Assembly (NCBI GenBank): GCA_028819195.1
Contig: JAPPMF010000002.1
Location: 84,077 to 148,076 of the forward strand
Reading direction: 5' to 3'
DNA length: 64,000 nt
DNA from: Bin55 sp028819195
GTDB lineage: Bacteria > Pseudomonadota > Gammaproteobacteria > Pseudomonadales > Azotimanducaceae
Made by a program: the position numbers and the translations under genes. Shown piece after piece: positions 34,269 through 43,573 of the stretch (within the stretch, counting starts at the first letter, position 1; every line of letters begins with the position of its first letter). A model generated the notes under the pieces. It ran no database searches. It was not told the origin of the DNA and saw only the letters and a program-made list of their open reading frames with translations.

Positions 34269-37223
34269 ATGAAATTCGAAACTACCGAGAAAGCACCAGC
34301 GTTGAGGAGTCCGTATGGCAACTTAAACTTAATGAATCTCCGTTTCATTACTGTTTTATTAGCGCTATTTGTGTTCGCGGGCACAGCGTCGCCGCAAACT
34401 GAAGATGAAGACGAAGTTGAAGACGAAGAGGAAATGGAATCCTTGGTCGTTACAGGTTCTCGTCTAAGTGACGATTTAGGGGAACTTGCCGGACAGGTAA
34501 TCGTTCTGACAACAGAAGATATTCGTGCGACCGGCGAGGTAACATTGGAACGTGTATTACGTCAATTACCAGAGAACTTAAACCCAACTACGGAACGCTA
34601 TGGAAGTAGTTTGAACACAGTCTCAAACTTTACGGCTAGTTCAACGGTAAACCTCCGAGGATTGGGTAGTGAATCTACCTTAATTCTAGTTGATGGTAAA
34701 CGGATCGGTTATAACGGCCTGTTGGGCGGAGTCACGGACGTTTCTTCGATCCCATTAAATCAAGTTGAACGGATTGAAGTGGTGCTTGATGGTGCTTCGG
34801 CTATCTATGGCTCCGATGCGGTTGGAGGTGTAGTCAACATTATCACCCGAAAGTCTTTTGAGGGTGTGGAACTCATGCTAAATTACGACACTCCGACTGA
34901 AGGTGGGTTTAATGAGACCCGATTAAGTGTGAGTACTTCACAGATGTATCAAGGTATGTACTTTAGAGGTTCTTATCAGCGTTCGATTCATACCGGTTTA
35001 GACGCTTCTGATCGTGAGTTGACTCTGTTTCAGCAATCGGCTTTCCCAGGACCTTCTCTACACATCCGTCATGCCTCTGGTACCTTTGGCGGTTGTTTTC
35101 CTGTGGCCTGGGAATTGAATGGAGACATCTTGGTTCGTAACGAGTTTTTGGCTTTGTCTGCGGCTGATCAAGCCGCGGCTACTGGTTATTGCCATGCTAT
35201 TCTCCCCGACGGGTTTAATGCTGATTCCATGCTGGATGAAATCTCGGACTGGTCAGAACCTATGTGGGGAGCAGCAACCCAAGAAGGATATACAGTGTTA
35301 CCGGACGTGACTAAAGATGGTTTCTTGTTCGGAGTGACCTACAATGCGTCGGATTCGATGTCGTTTGAAGCACGAGTAAGAGGAGAAAATCGTACAGTTC
35401 TTAACAATCGAGGATATATCTCCTTCATTGGTGAGTTATTTAAGTGGAACAATCCGTATAACCCTTTTAAACAAGATGTTGCGATCCGAGGACAACGCCG
35501 CGACTTGCCACAACCTTACGATGAAACTGAATCTTCCCATATAGACTTTGCATTAGATGTACAGGGCTCTTTAACCGACAATATACACTTTGAATTGAGC
35601 GTGGGACAAACGACTACTGATTCTGAAACCTATAGGCACAATAATTTAGATAGAAGCAGTTTGCGAGCGGGGACGGCTTCAGATGGCGTAACGCCGAGAA
35701 TAGAGTATATTAGTGGTTTAACACCGGAAGAGTGTGCAGCAATGGGCGGTACGGTGTCGTTTGGTCGTTGTCGGGTATTTCGTGAACCAGCGATCCCTGT
35801 GGATCCATTTGGAAATATATCGCAGTTTGTCGCCGAAGAACCTCTGAAAGCAACGAGTTATAACCGTCAGTTTCGCTTTGAAGGCTTAGTACGTTCAGAG
35901 TTGTTTGAAGTACCAGCCGGATTGTTCCGGGTATTAGTAGGTGTAAGTACAAATACGACCGAACTCGAAAGTTCAGCAGATTTTCAAGTAGGGAGTTTCC
36001 AGTCACCGATAGGCAATATTGCGCAGTTCCATAGTAAAGCTTCACGGTCTAACTCAGCAGTTTATGCAGAAGCAGTGCTCCCCGTGGTTAGTGAGGTGAA
36101 TCCAACGGCTTTAGGTGAGCGATTAACAATGACTTTCTCGCTTCGAAATGACACCTATCAAGAAGCCGACATTTCATATTATGACACCTCACGGGACGGT
36201 GGTTCACATAATCCTGACAATGTACCCGAACTGGCCTCGGAGACGACCGGAGGTGTAGGAATGGTATGGAACCCGATTGATTTCGTTCAAGTGAAGTTCA
36301 ATTTTCAAAACGCGTTTGTTACACCACAATTGAATCAACTACTTCGAGAAACTTATACCGGGCCTAACGCCCCCTTCCAGCAGATATGGTTAATTCAACC
36401 TGATGGTAGTCTGTCCATAAAGAATTTGACAATATCAGAAGGAGGTAACCCGGACTTGGTATCGGAAACTGCAGATACTCAAAGCCTGGGTGTTAGTGTA
36501 GCTCCCGAGATGTTTCCGGGAACAAGATTGAGTGTAACTCACAGCCGCACCGCCTACAACAATCGTATCAACTATTTGAGAAACTTTCTGATTGACCCAA
36601 ACAATTTACCAACTGGTACGGTTTACAATCCCGATACCGATGAATATTATCAAGACCGACGGTGGGTTAATGTGTCCGAGGTTGAACGCGCCGGGTTGGA
36701 TTATGAATTCCTATGGAATAGATCGACGGATCTGGGAGATTTTCATTTCAAGGTTCGACTTTCAACCATTTCGAAATATGAGTACGTTATAGATCCAAAT
36801 GATCCCCAAAATGATGCGCGCGTAAGTGTGGTAGGTACAAGTAACGGAAGTACAATCGTTGGTGTCGTGTCGAAGCGTTCCGCCAATTTCAATTTTGGTT
36901 GGGCCACCGCCGGGCTGGATTGGTTTTTTGACATCTCGACACGTTCAAAGACTACTTTAGAGTATACCAATGTGAACCGTGTGTACACCCCACCAACAAT
37001 CGCCGATCTGACGGTATCCTACATTTTACCTTCAGGAGGATTTTTCCGGATACCAGAGTCATTAGCCGGTGGTCGTTTGGTGATGAATCTTACCAATTTG
37101 TTCGACGAGTACGGTTCGACTAAGCTTACGAATGCAGAGGGTGAATCGTTGCCACAGAGCAGTCCCGATGCTTCACCACTTTATGGACGTGTGTTCAACT
37201 TATCACTACATTTGTCGATATAA
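34269..37223 (+). CDS. TonB-dependent outer-membrane receptor
   Basis: About 984 residues. It imports an unidentified large or scarce substrate across the outer membrane, powered by TonB-ExbBD. After an unusually long N-terminal lead (about 23 residues) comes a signal sequence (FITVLLALFVFAGTASPQT), then an acidic patch and a TonB box-like ESLVVTGSR. The plug domain contains STVNLRGLGSESTLILVDGK and IEVVLDGASAIYGSDAVGG, and the beta barrel ends with YGRVFNLSLHLSI. ATG 34269 with AAGGGA upstream is preferred; GTG 34260 and ATG 34332 are alternatives, the last giving a normal signal peptide. A strong terminator follows. No siderophore or vitamin genes are adjacent, so the ligand is open. Confidence 0.92.
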   Translation: MKFETTEKAPALRSPYGNLNLMNLRFITVLLALFVFAGTASPQTEDEDEVEDEEEMESLVVTGSRLSDDLGELAGQVIVLTTEDIRATGEVTLERVLRQLPENLNPTTERYGSSLNTVSNFTASSTVNLRGLGSESTLILVDGKRIGYNGLLGGVTDVSSIPLNQVERIEVVLDGASAIYGSDAVGGVVNIITRKSFEGVELMLNYDTPTEGGFNETRLSVSTSQMYQGMYFRGSYQRSIHTGLDASDRELTLFQQSAFPGPSLHIRHASGTFGGCFPVAWELNGDILVRNEFLALSAADQAAATGYCHAILPDGFNADSMLDEISDWSEPMWGAATQEGYTVLPDVTKDGFLFGVTYNASDSMSFEARVRGENRTVLNNRGYISFIGELFKWNNPYNPFKQDVAIRGQRRDLPQPYDETESSHIDFALDVQGSLTDNIHFELSVGQTTTDSETYRHNNLDRSSLRAGTASDGVTPRIEYISGLTPEECAAMGGTVSFGRCRVFREPAIPVDPFGNISQFVAEEPLKATSYNRQFRFEGLVRSELFEVPAGLFRVLVGVSTNTTELESSADFQVGSFQSPIGNIAQFHSKASRSNSAVYAEAVLPVVSEVNPTALGERLTMTFSLRNDTYQEADISYYDTSRDGGSHNPDNVPELASETTGGVGMVWNPIDFVQVKFNFQNAFVTPQLNQLLRETYTGPNAPFQQIWLIQPDGSLSIKNLTISEGGNPDLVSETADTQSLGVSVAPEMFPGTRLSVTHSRTAYNNRINYLRNFLIDPNNLPTGTVYNPDTDEYYQDRRWVNVSEVERAGLDYEFLWNRSTDLGDFHFKVRLSTISKYEYVIDPNDPQNDARVSVVGTSNGSTIVGVVSKRSANFNFGWATAGLDWFFDISTRSKTTLEYTNVNRVYTPPTIADLTVSYILPSGGFFRIPESLAGGRLVMNLTNLFDEYGSTKLTNAEGESLPQSSPDASPLYGRVFNLSLHLSI

Positions 37224-37236
37224 GTTAGGTTTCTTG

Positions 37237-37273
37237 CCAACTGACTTATCCAAGTCAGTTGGTAATTGTTTTT
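37237..37273 (+). terminator. Rho-independent terminator after the TonB receptor
   Basis: A perfect 11-bp stem, CCAACTGACTT (37237-37247) and AAGTCAGTTGG (37252-37262), with loop ATCC, followed by TAATTGTTTTT. Confidence 0.9.
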
Positions 37274-37309
37274 GGGGTATAGTCTATTTTCCAATTTATT
37301 TGGAATTTA

Positions 37310-38596
37310 GTGAAGGATTTATCAATCTTTCTCTGGGATGCGTTATTGTTACTCGCCCCAGTTTTACTACTAGGATTATTCCTTTCTGGACTGATTCACG
37401 TATTTGTTTCGCGACATGCGTTTCAACGGTGGCTCAAGAAAGATAATCTACAATCAATCGCGACCAGTGCAGCGATTGGTGTACCGATTCCACTTTGTAG
37501 TTGTTCGGTTTTACCGGTAGTCGCAGAGATGCGTCAGAAAGGTGCGTCGCGTTCTTCCTGCATGTCATTTCTCATTACAGCGCCTGAAACTGGTGCTGAT
37601 TCGATTTTGATCACCAATGTGTTTTTCGGTTGGGTTGCAGCGATTGTACGTCCTTTGGTTTCATTCATAACGGCTGTCATTACGGGCCTGCTTTGTATGA
37701 AATGGGCAAGACAAGATGTGCAACCAAAGATGAACTCAGACAAGACACAAGATTGCTGTTCAGATGCTCCCGGTGAACATCAATTTTTAGTTCCCGATGA
37801 AAAGGACTGTTTTGTTAACTTAAAACGGTTGCGCGAAGCGGCAGCTAATTCATGGAAAATGCTAGTCAATTCGGTCAAATCCGTGCAACGGATACGGCCA
37901 CAATCTCGTCGTGCAGGTTTTCATAGTACCTTCAGCAATAGTGGCGTGTTGAACGAGGACTCTTCTAAAAAACCACTGACGATCAGGACGATTTTGAGTC
38001 ATGTCATGAGTTATGGATTCAAAAATGTCGCGGACGACATTTTGTTCGCGTTGTTGGTGGGTCTACTGCTCGGCGGCATTTTGTATTTGATTTTCCCCAC
38101 TGAGTTGTTGGATAAGTCGTGGGCACAGTGGTTGTCATATCCGGTAATGATGTTGGTTTCGGTCCCCCTTTACATTTGTGCGAGTGCTAGTACCCCGATT
38201 GCAGCGGGGCTTGTTGCTGGTGGGTTAAGCCCAGGCGCCGCGCTGATTTTCTTAATGTCGGGTCCAGCGACAAACATGGCGACGATTTCTGTAATTAATT
38301 CTCAGTTTGGTGCACGTTTTACCGGAATCTATATTGGTGGTGTGATGGCAGTAACGTTGGTATTTGGGATTGTAGTAGATCTCTTTTTGCTAGCAACTGG
38401 CTTGCAAATCGCGGTCAATCTTTCAGAAGACCATGGACATGCCATTCAATTGCTGCAGTATGTGTCCTTAGCGATCTTTGCCGGACTAGTGATTTGGCGT
38501 TTTCGATCCGGTGCGTTACGCGCGGGTTGGAACGACATGACCGGGAATTTTCATTCGATTCGGGTACGCTTTGGTGGAGTTCGAAAGTCCACTTAA
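37310..38596 (+). CDS. Membrane permease of the SO_0444/ArsP-like Cu/Zn efflux type
   Basis: A 428-residue membrane protein with roughly eight to ten hydrophobic helices in two halves separated by a hydrophilic loop (about residues 140-235). Family marks are VPIPLCSCSVLPVV in the first half, ITAPETGADS, and CASASTPIAAGLVAGGLSPGAALIFLMSGPATN in the second half. The CSC motif probably handles soft metals or metalloids. A cytoplasmic Cys pair (DCCSDAP) in the loop may also bind metal. The start is GTG 37310; the upstream ribosome site is weak. It stands alone between a terminator and the convergent dksA. Function is inferred from the family. Confidence 0.8.
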   Translation: MKDLSIFLWDALLLLAPVLLLGLFLSGLIHVFVSRHAFQRWLKKDNLQSIATSAAIGVPIPLCSCSVLPVVAEMRQKGASRSSCMSFLITAPETGADSILITNVFFGWVAAIVRPLVSFITAVITGLLCMKWARQDVQPKMNSDKTQDCCSDAPGEHQFLVPDEKDCFVNLKRLREAAANSWKMLVNSVKSVQRIRPQSRRAGFHSTFSNSGVLNEDSSKKPLTIRTILSHVMSYGFKNVADDILFALLVGLLLGGILYLIFPTELLDKSWAQWLSYPVMMLVSVPLYICASASTPIAAGLVAGGLSPGAALIFLMSGPATNMATISVINSQFGARFTGIYIGGVMAVTLVFGIVVDLFLLATGLQIAVNLSEDHGHAIQLLQYVSLAIFAGLVIWRFRSGALRAGWNDMTGNFHSIRVRFGGVRKST

Positions 38597-38666
38597 ACGA
38601 GATATTGGTTAATTTGAGCTGAGTTCAGATCAACCGAAACGATAAACCGTTCCGCTCACACAAGGC

Positions 38667-39683
38667 TTAACGTCCGAGTTGTCGTTCGCGAATTTCATCG
38701 CGTTCTTTGCAATCTACACACTGAGTTGCGATCGGTCGCGCCTCTAGCCGGCGAATACCAATAGCAACCCCACAAGTTTCACAATAGCCATAATCGCCTG
38801 ATTTAATCTTGTCGAGTGCACTGGTGATTTTTTGCTGTAATTGTCGTTCACGGTCGCGAGCTCGTAATTCGTTGTGAAACACGCTCTCTTGACCTCCTTG
38901 GTCAACCGGATCTGGCAAACTTTTCATTTTTTCCCGTTCTTTGGCCAGTTCGCTTTCTACCGAATGAGTAAGTGCTTCGCGCCATAGAGTCAAGATCTTC
39001 ATAAAGTGCAACTGTTGACGCCGAGTCATATGTCCTTCTCGTTTCCTGAGTTTATAGGGTTTAAACACGACACTACCAAACCCGACAGAGATTGCTGGGG
39101 GTGCTGAGCTGGGAGTAGTCCTTGGTTGTTGCTGAGGAGTCGTTGACTTTGGAGTTTTAGTTGCAGTGGTACGACTGGTGGTCGTGGTTCGTTTTGTCGT
39201 TTTACGCTTTGATTCAGCCTTCGATTTTGTTTGTTTGCTAGTACTTGTCTTTCGACTCTTCTCTTGAACTTTGGATCCTGTAGCAGAGGTTGTTGTTTTT
39301 TTGCGAGTCGTCTTTTTTTGAGCTTTGCTCGGTGTTGTCGCTGCTGTTTTGATACGGCTCGTTGTTGATTTTTTGTCGGCGGTCTTTTTGGGTTTTACTC
39401 CAGCTGATTGTGACTGAGTAGTTTTTACCCTAGTTGTGCGAGGCTTGGTGGCGGTAGTTTTAGTACGCCTCGTTGCTGCCTTCTTGCTAGTGGTTGTCTT
39501 AGTTTTCGCAGCAGTCCGCGATCGGGTGGGTTTTGCTTTGGTTACGCTTGGAGTTGTTGCCGACTTTTTGGTTTGCGTTGCCGTTGCTTTAGGTTTTACA
39601 TTCCGTTCCGTGGTTTTCGACTTAGAACGACCTCTAGAAGCTTTCTTAACTTTGGATTCAGTTGCAGTTTTTGTTTCTGTCAT
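38667..39683 (-). CDS. dksA: DksA-type RNA polymerase-binding factor with long basic extension
   Basis: The last 140 residues are a normal DksA: the coiled coil with tip SLPDPVDQGGQ (both Asp residues kept) and the four-Cys zinc finger YCETCG and QCVDCK around the signature IGIRRLEARP. DksA works with ppGpp in the secondary channel of RNA polymerase to retune transcription of rRNA and biosynthetic promoters. In front lie about 197 residues of low-complexity sequence made almost only of Lys, Thr, Ser, Arg, Ala and Pro, like histone-H1-type tails. Total is 338 residues against the usual 145-150. An internal ATG at 39029 (residue 219) would be too short at the coiled coil, so the long form is the likelier product. 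Confidence 0.93.
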   Translation of the reverse strand: MTETKTATESKVKKASRGRSKSKTTERNVKPKATATQTKKSATTPSVTKAKPTRSRTAAKTKTTTSKKAATRRTKTTATKPRTTRVKTTQSQSAGVKPKKTADKKSTTSRIKTAATTPSKAQKKTTRKKTTTSATGSKVQEKSRKTSTSKQTKSKAESKRKTTKRTTTTSRTTATKTPKSTTPQQQPRTTPSSAPPAISVGFGSVVFKPYKLRKREGHMTRRQQLHFMKILTLWREALTHSVESELAKEREKMKSLPDPVDQGGQESVFHNELRARDRERQLQQKITSALDKIKSGDYGYCETCGVAIGIRRLEARPIATQCVDCKERDEIRERQLGR

Positions 39684-39755
39684 GAGTTACCACCAATCAA
39701 CGTGTACGTATCGACTCAAAATTTAAAATAGTGTGAAATTCTACATCTAAATGGA

Positions 39756-40451
39756 ATGAAATTTGATCCCCCACTAAAAGAAGCGACTTTTTTGCGGCGT
39801 TACAAACGATTTTTTGCAGATGTCGAGACCAAAAATGGTGATCGCCTGACGATTCATTGTCCTAATACTGGAAAAATGACGGGCTGTGATATCCCCGATA
39901 GCAGAATATGGTATTCGACAAGTTCAAACAAAAATAGAAAACTGCCGGAAACTCTCGAACTGGTAGAGGTGAATTCTACCAACGGAGAAATCGTGTGTGT
40001 GAACACTCATCGCGCTAATCAATTGGTTGCTGAAGCATTAGCCAATCAAGCCTTACCACCTCTGAACAATACCAAACCACTCCGGAGAGAATGGACTGAA
40101 CCGGGTGTTCATGGGAGATTCGACTTTGGGAACGCAGAAATTGTCGTCGAAGTCAAAAGTGTCACCTGGAATCGAAATGGTATCGGTCATTTTCCTGATG
40201 CACCGAGCGCTCGTGCTACCAAGCATATTCAAGGTTTAATGCACTGTTTAACAAAACGGAAACGTGCTATATTGTTCTTCTGTGTTCCACATACTGGTGT
40301 TTCCGCGGTAGACTTAGCCAAAGATATCGATCCCGACTTTGCATGTGTGACCGTCGAAGCTGTAGAAAAAGGATTAGAAGTTTATGCCTTTCGTTGGCTA
40401 CTGTCGCCACGAGAGTTTCGCTTAGAGAAAGCGTTACCGCTGCGGTTTTAA
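39756..40451 (+). CDS. sfsA: Sugar fermentation stimulation protein SfsA
   Basis: A 231-residue protein (family about 235) with an N-terminal OB-like part (ATFLRRYKRFFADV, HCPNTGKMTGC) and a C-terminal nuclease-like fold (GRFDFGNAEIVVEVKSVTW, FPDAPSARATKHIQGL). It was named for effects on maltose metabolism in E. coli and binds DNA; the true activity is uncertain. It is near dksA, as in E. coli and pseudomonads. It ends in a TTAA that also holds the stop of the convergent adenosine kinase gene. Confidence 0.93.
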   Translation: MKFDPPLKEATFLRRYKRFFADVETKNGDRLTIHCPNTGKMTGCDIPDSRIWYSTSSNKNRKLPETLELVEVNSTNGEIVCVNTHRANQLVAEALANQALPPLNNTKPLRREWTEPGVHGRFDFGNAEIVVEVKSVTWNRNGIGHFPDAPSARATKHIQGLMHCLTKRKRAILFFCVPHTGVSAVDLAKDIDPDFACVTVEAVEKGLEVYAFRWLLSPREFRLEKALPLRF

Positions 40452-41449
40452 TCACCGTGAAATGCATTTGATACCTCACGATAGTATTCGCTGTTCTTAA
40501 ATCGTGCACCAAAACTTGCGACTGTTCGTGAAGCGGCAAAGTTTGCAAATTTAGCACAACGAAGAAGATCCCATCGCTTCGTTAAACCCGTTAAAAAAGC
40601 CCCTGCGAACATATCGCCAGCACCAGTACAATCTACGGCTTCAATGGGACATCCCGACACTTTTTCTATCGATTGACCTGTACTCGCCACATAACATCCT
40701 CTACCTGCATCGGTGACTACTGCAATATTGGTGTCATTGATGAGTTGTTGTAGTGCAGCTTCTATAGATCCCCGGTTAGCCCAACACTGCGCTTCGTCGA
40801 CATTGCAAAACAAAACATCTAGTCCAAATTCACATATTTCCTGCAAGAATTCACGATATTCATCAATAATCAATACATCGGATAATGTCAACGCGAGTCG
40901 CCGCTTGAATTTTCTTGCTAACTTGGCGACTTTCAAAGCGGTAGCTTGGTTATTTGGAGTGCATGCCAAATAGGCTTCCAGAAATACTATTTCTGAATTT
41001 GCCACTTTCGCTTCGTCGACATGTTGTGGCGCTAGTTCTCCCGAAACACCGACTTCCGCTACCATGGTTCGCTCACCTTCTGGCGTGATGAAAACGAGGC
41101 AATGCCCTGTATGTGAACTCGGTGAAGTAGCGAAAGCTGAGACGTCGATCCCAGCGGAAGCCATTTCCTGATGGTAAGTAAAACCTTCGTGGTCTGGTGC
41201 CATTAAACCAAGAAACCCACATTTGCAGCCAAAACCCTGTGCAGCATAAATCGAATTGGCAACGGAGCCGCCAGCACTTGAGCGGGAAGGAACTGCTTCG
41301 AGAGTTGCTAGCAGTTTTTGCTTACCGTCAAAGTCGATTTGATGTCGTCGGCCTTTGACGAATCCTTGAGAAACTAAAAAATTGTCGGTAACTTCATACT
41401 CGGTGTCCAACAGTGCATTACCGATCCCGTAGACATCGAAATGAGTCAT
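40448..41449 (-). CDS. PfkB-family adenosine kinase
   Basis: A 333-residue ribokinase-fold enzyme. It is most like bacterial adenosine kinases, which phosphorylate adenosine to AMP. Seen: GIGNALLDTEYEV at the N-terminus, SAGGSVANSIYAAQGFG, the conserved LAPQHVDEAKVANSEIVFLEAYL region, and the PfkB anion-hole signature DCTGAGDMFAGAFL. The start overlaps the hemL stop by four bases (ATGA), so it is coupled to hemL. PfkB specificity is hard to fix from motifs, so other nucleosides or sugars remain possible. Confidence 0.85.
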   Translation of the reverse strand: MTHFDVYGIGNALLDTEYEVTDNFLVSQGFVKGRRHQIDFDGKQKLLATLEAVPSRSSAGGSVANSIYAAQGFGCKCGFLGLMAPDHEGFTYHQEMASAGIDVSAFATSPSSHTGHCLVFITPEGERTMVAEVGVSGELAPQHVDEAKVANSEIVFLEAYLACTPNNQATALKVAKLARKFKRRLALTLSDVLIIDEYREFLQEICEFGLDVLFCNVDEAQCWANRGSIEAALQQLINDTNIAVVTDAGRGCYVASTGQSIEKVSGCPIEAVDCTGAGDMFAGAFLTGLTKRWDLLRCAKFANFAASRTVASFGARFKNSEYYREVSNAFHGD

Positions 41450-42732
41450 TTGAGCGTGCGAAAAACCTCGTCGATAGCCTTTAAGGTAAACTCAAGATCT
41501 TCGGTTGTATGACACCCATTTATAAAACCACTTTCAAATGCCGACGGGGCGAAGTACACCCCGCGATCGAGCATGAGTTGAAAAAAGTGGCGATATTGCT
41601 CGGTACTGCATTGAGTTACCGTATCGAAATTGTTGATGGTCGTCTGCTGTGTAAAGAAAAGACTGAACATGCCACAAGTGTGATTAGTCGTTAGATTAAT
41701 CCCATGATTCTTGGCGAGTGCGCGGATAGCCGCGACGAAGTTCTCAGTTTTTTCGTTGAGCGACTGATAGAACTCGGTGTCAAGAGTATTAAGCAGGGCT
41801 AGTCCTGCCGCCATTGCGAGCGGATTACCGGACAATGTACCGGATTGATAGATCGGTCCTTCTGGCGCTAAACTACTCATGATTTCGACCGACCCGCCAT
41901 ACGCCCCTACCGGCAGACCAGCGCCGATAATCTTCCCAAGAGTGGTGATATCTGGCGCAATCCCGTAAAGTTCTTGCGCACCACCACGGGCAACGCGAAA
42001 TCCCGTCATTACTTCATCGAAAATTAATAGACTTCCGTGTTGCCTTGTCAACGTTCGTAACTGCTCAAGAAAACCTGGTTTCGGCAGAATGCAACCCATA
42101 TTTCCAGCAATGGGTTCGACGATCACGCAAGCAATTTGCTCACCCATTCGTGTGAAAACCTCGTTCACCGCCTCAATGTTGTTGTAAGGTACAGTTAGCG
42201 TATGTTGTGCAAAGGCTTTGGGAACTCCAGGTGAGTCAGGTAATCCAAGCGTCAGTACTCCTGAACCAGCTTTAGCAAGTAACGAATCTCCATGTCCATG
42301 AAAACAACCTGCAAACTTTACTATCACATCACGTTCGGTGAATCCTCGAGCTAATCGTATAGCAGAAAGGGTTGCTTCGGTACCAGAATTAACCATGCGA
42401 ACTTGTTCAATGGACGGAATACGCTCAACGACCTCTTCAACGAGTTTAAGTTCTGGTAAACAGGGTGCCCCAAAACTAGTCGCCAGCTGTGCTTGTTCAA
42501 TGATTACCTCGACGACAGGTTGGAAGTTATACCCTTGAATGAGTGGTCCCCATGAACCAACAAAGTCAATGTATTGATTCCCATCCATGTCAGTTAGTCG
42601 TGCACCATGTCCACCTGCGAAGAAAACTGGTGTACCACCGACACTTTTGAAAGCACGTACTGGTGAGTTAACACCACCAGGCATTACGGCGCGGGCGCGA
42701 GCAAATAATTCGTCAGATTGAGTTCGTTTCAA
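41446..42732 (-). CDS. hemL: Glutamate-1-semialdehyde 2,1-aminomutase
   Basis: A 428-residue PLP enzyme that makes 5-aminolevulinate from glutamate-1-semialdehyde in the C5 heme pathway. Motifs: MPGGVNSPVRAFKSVGG, MVNSGTEATLSAIRLARG, IFDEVMTGFRVARGG, and the PLP-lysine segment TTLGKIIGAGLPVGAYGG. Length is standard (about 427). It lies 25 bases downstream of hemJ, another heme gene, in the same direction. Confidence 0.97.
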   Translation of the reverse strand: MKRTQSDELFARARAVMPGGVNSPVRAFKSVGGTPVFFAGGHGARLTDMDGNQYIDFVGSWGPLIQGYNFQPVVEVIIEQAQLATSFGAPCLPELKLVEEVVERIPSIEQVRMVNSGTEATLSAIRLARGFTERDVIVKFAGCFHGHGDSLLAKAGSGVLTLGLPDSPGVPKAFAQHTLTVPYNNIEAVNEVFTRMGEQIACVIVEPIAGNMGCILPKPGFLEQLRTLTRQHGSLLIFDEVMTGFRVARGGAQELYGIAPDITTLGKIIGAGLPVGAYGGSVEIMSSLAPEGPIYQSGTLSGNPLAMAAGLALLNTLDTEFYQSLNEKTENFVAAIRALAKNHGINLTTNHTCGMFSLFFTQQTTINNFDTVTQCSTEQYRHFFQLMLDRGVYFAPSAFESGFINGCHTTEDLEFTLKAIDEVFRTLK

Positions 42733-42757
42733 ATTGGCTACTTAGATCTTTCGGAAA

Positions 42758-43189
42758 CTACAACGTTGGTTTCAGTACCGCGAGAAAAATGATAGCGATC
42801 AAGAAAATAAGCGGTACCTCGTTAAACCAGCGAAAGAATTTTGCAGACCTCGTATTCCGGTCTTCAGCAAACTCGCGGCGAAAACGGCTGCACATTCCTT
42901 GATACGCGAACAGTAATAAGATACACAAAAGTTTCAACCAATACCATAAAGAGCTGATCAATACATACCAAGTAAGTGACGTGATCCAAAGTCCAAACAC
43001 TAGCGTAAGAAGTGACGAAGGCATCAAAATACCGAGATGTAATCGGCGTTCCATTGTCTTAAATCGTTCGATACTTATTGAGTCTTCGGCTTCGGCATGG
43101 TAGACAAACAAACGTGGTAAGTAGAACAAGGCAGCAAACCATGCCACGGCGAAAATTAGATGTAAAGCCTTTAAATAGAGTATGAACAT
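42758..43189 (-). CDS. hemJ: HemJ-type protoporphyrinogen IX oxidase
   Basis: A 143-residue protein with four predicted membrane helices. Family marks are the N-terminal LKALHLIFAVAWFAALFYLPRLFVYH, with the conserved histidines, and RRLHLGILMPSSLLTLVFGLWI. HemJ converts protoporphyrinogen IX to protoporphyrin IX in bacteria lacking HemG or HemY. The adjacent hemL supports the heme assignment over the related CopD-like annotation. Confidence 0.88.
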   Translation of the reverse strand: MFILYLKALHLIFAVAWFAALFYLPRLFVYHAEAEDSISIERFKTMERRLHLGILMPSSLLTLVFGLWITSLTWYVLISSLWYWLKLLCILLLFAYQGMCSRFRREFAEDRNTRSAKFFRWFNEVPLIFLIAIIFLAVLKPTL

Positions 43190-43231
43190 GAGAAACTAAT
43201 TAGATTCCATCCTTTTTCTATAATTTTTGGT

Positions 43232-43573
43232 ATGACGCATATTCAAACCGACATTACTTTCTCGCGATCTGCCGCGAACAAAGTCGCCGCACTGCGCCGC
43301 GAAGAAGGGGAAGAAAATCTCAACCTTAGAGTCTTTGTAACAGGTGGTGGTTGCAGTGGGTTTTCCTATGGATTCACTTTTGACGATAGTATCGCTGAAG
43401 ACGATGCAGTGATAGAGACAGCAGGTGTCAAGATGGTGATTGATCCATTGAGTTTTCCATATCTGTTAGGTGCTACCATCGACTTCAAAGAAGACTTGCA
43501 AGGTGCCCAATTCGTCGTTATGAATCCGAATGCTTCGAATACTTGCGGTTGTGGTAATTCGTTTGCCATCTAG
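43232..43573 (+). CDS. erpA: Iron-sulfur cluster insertion protein ErpA
   Basis: A 113-residue A-type carrier (family 114). The three cluster-binding cysteines are in GGGCSGFSYGF and NTCGCGNSF. It delivers Fe-S clusters to targets including IspG and respiratory enzymes. It is divergent from hemJ and convergent with anmK, whose stop shares the CTAG at 43570-43573. The erpA-anmK-peptidase-tyrS order matches Pseudomonas. Confidence 0.95.
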   Translation: MTHIQTDITFSRSAANKVAALRREEGEENLNLRVFVTGGGCSGFSYGFTFDDSIAEDDAVIETAGVKMVIDPLSFPYLLGATIDFKEDLQGAQFVVMNPNASNTCGCGNSFAI

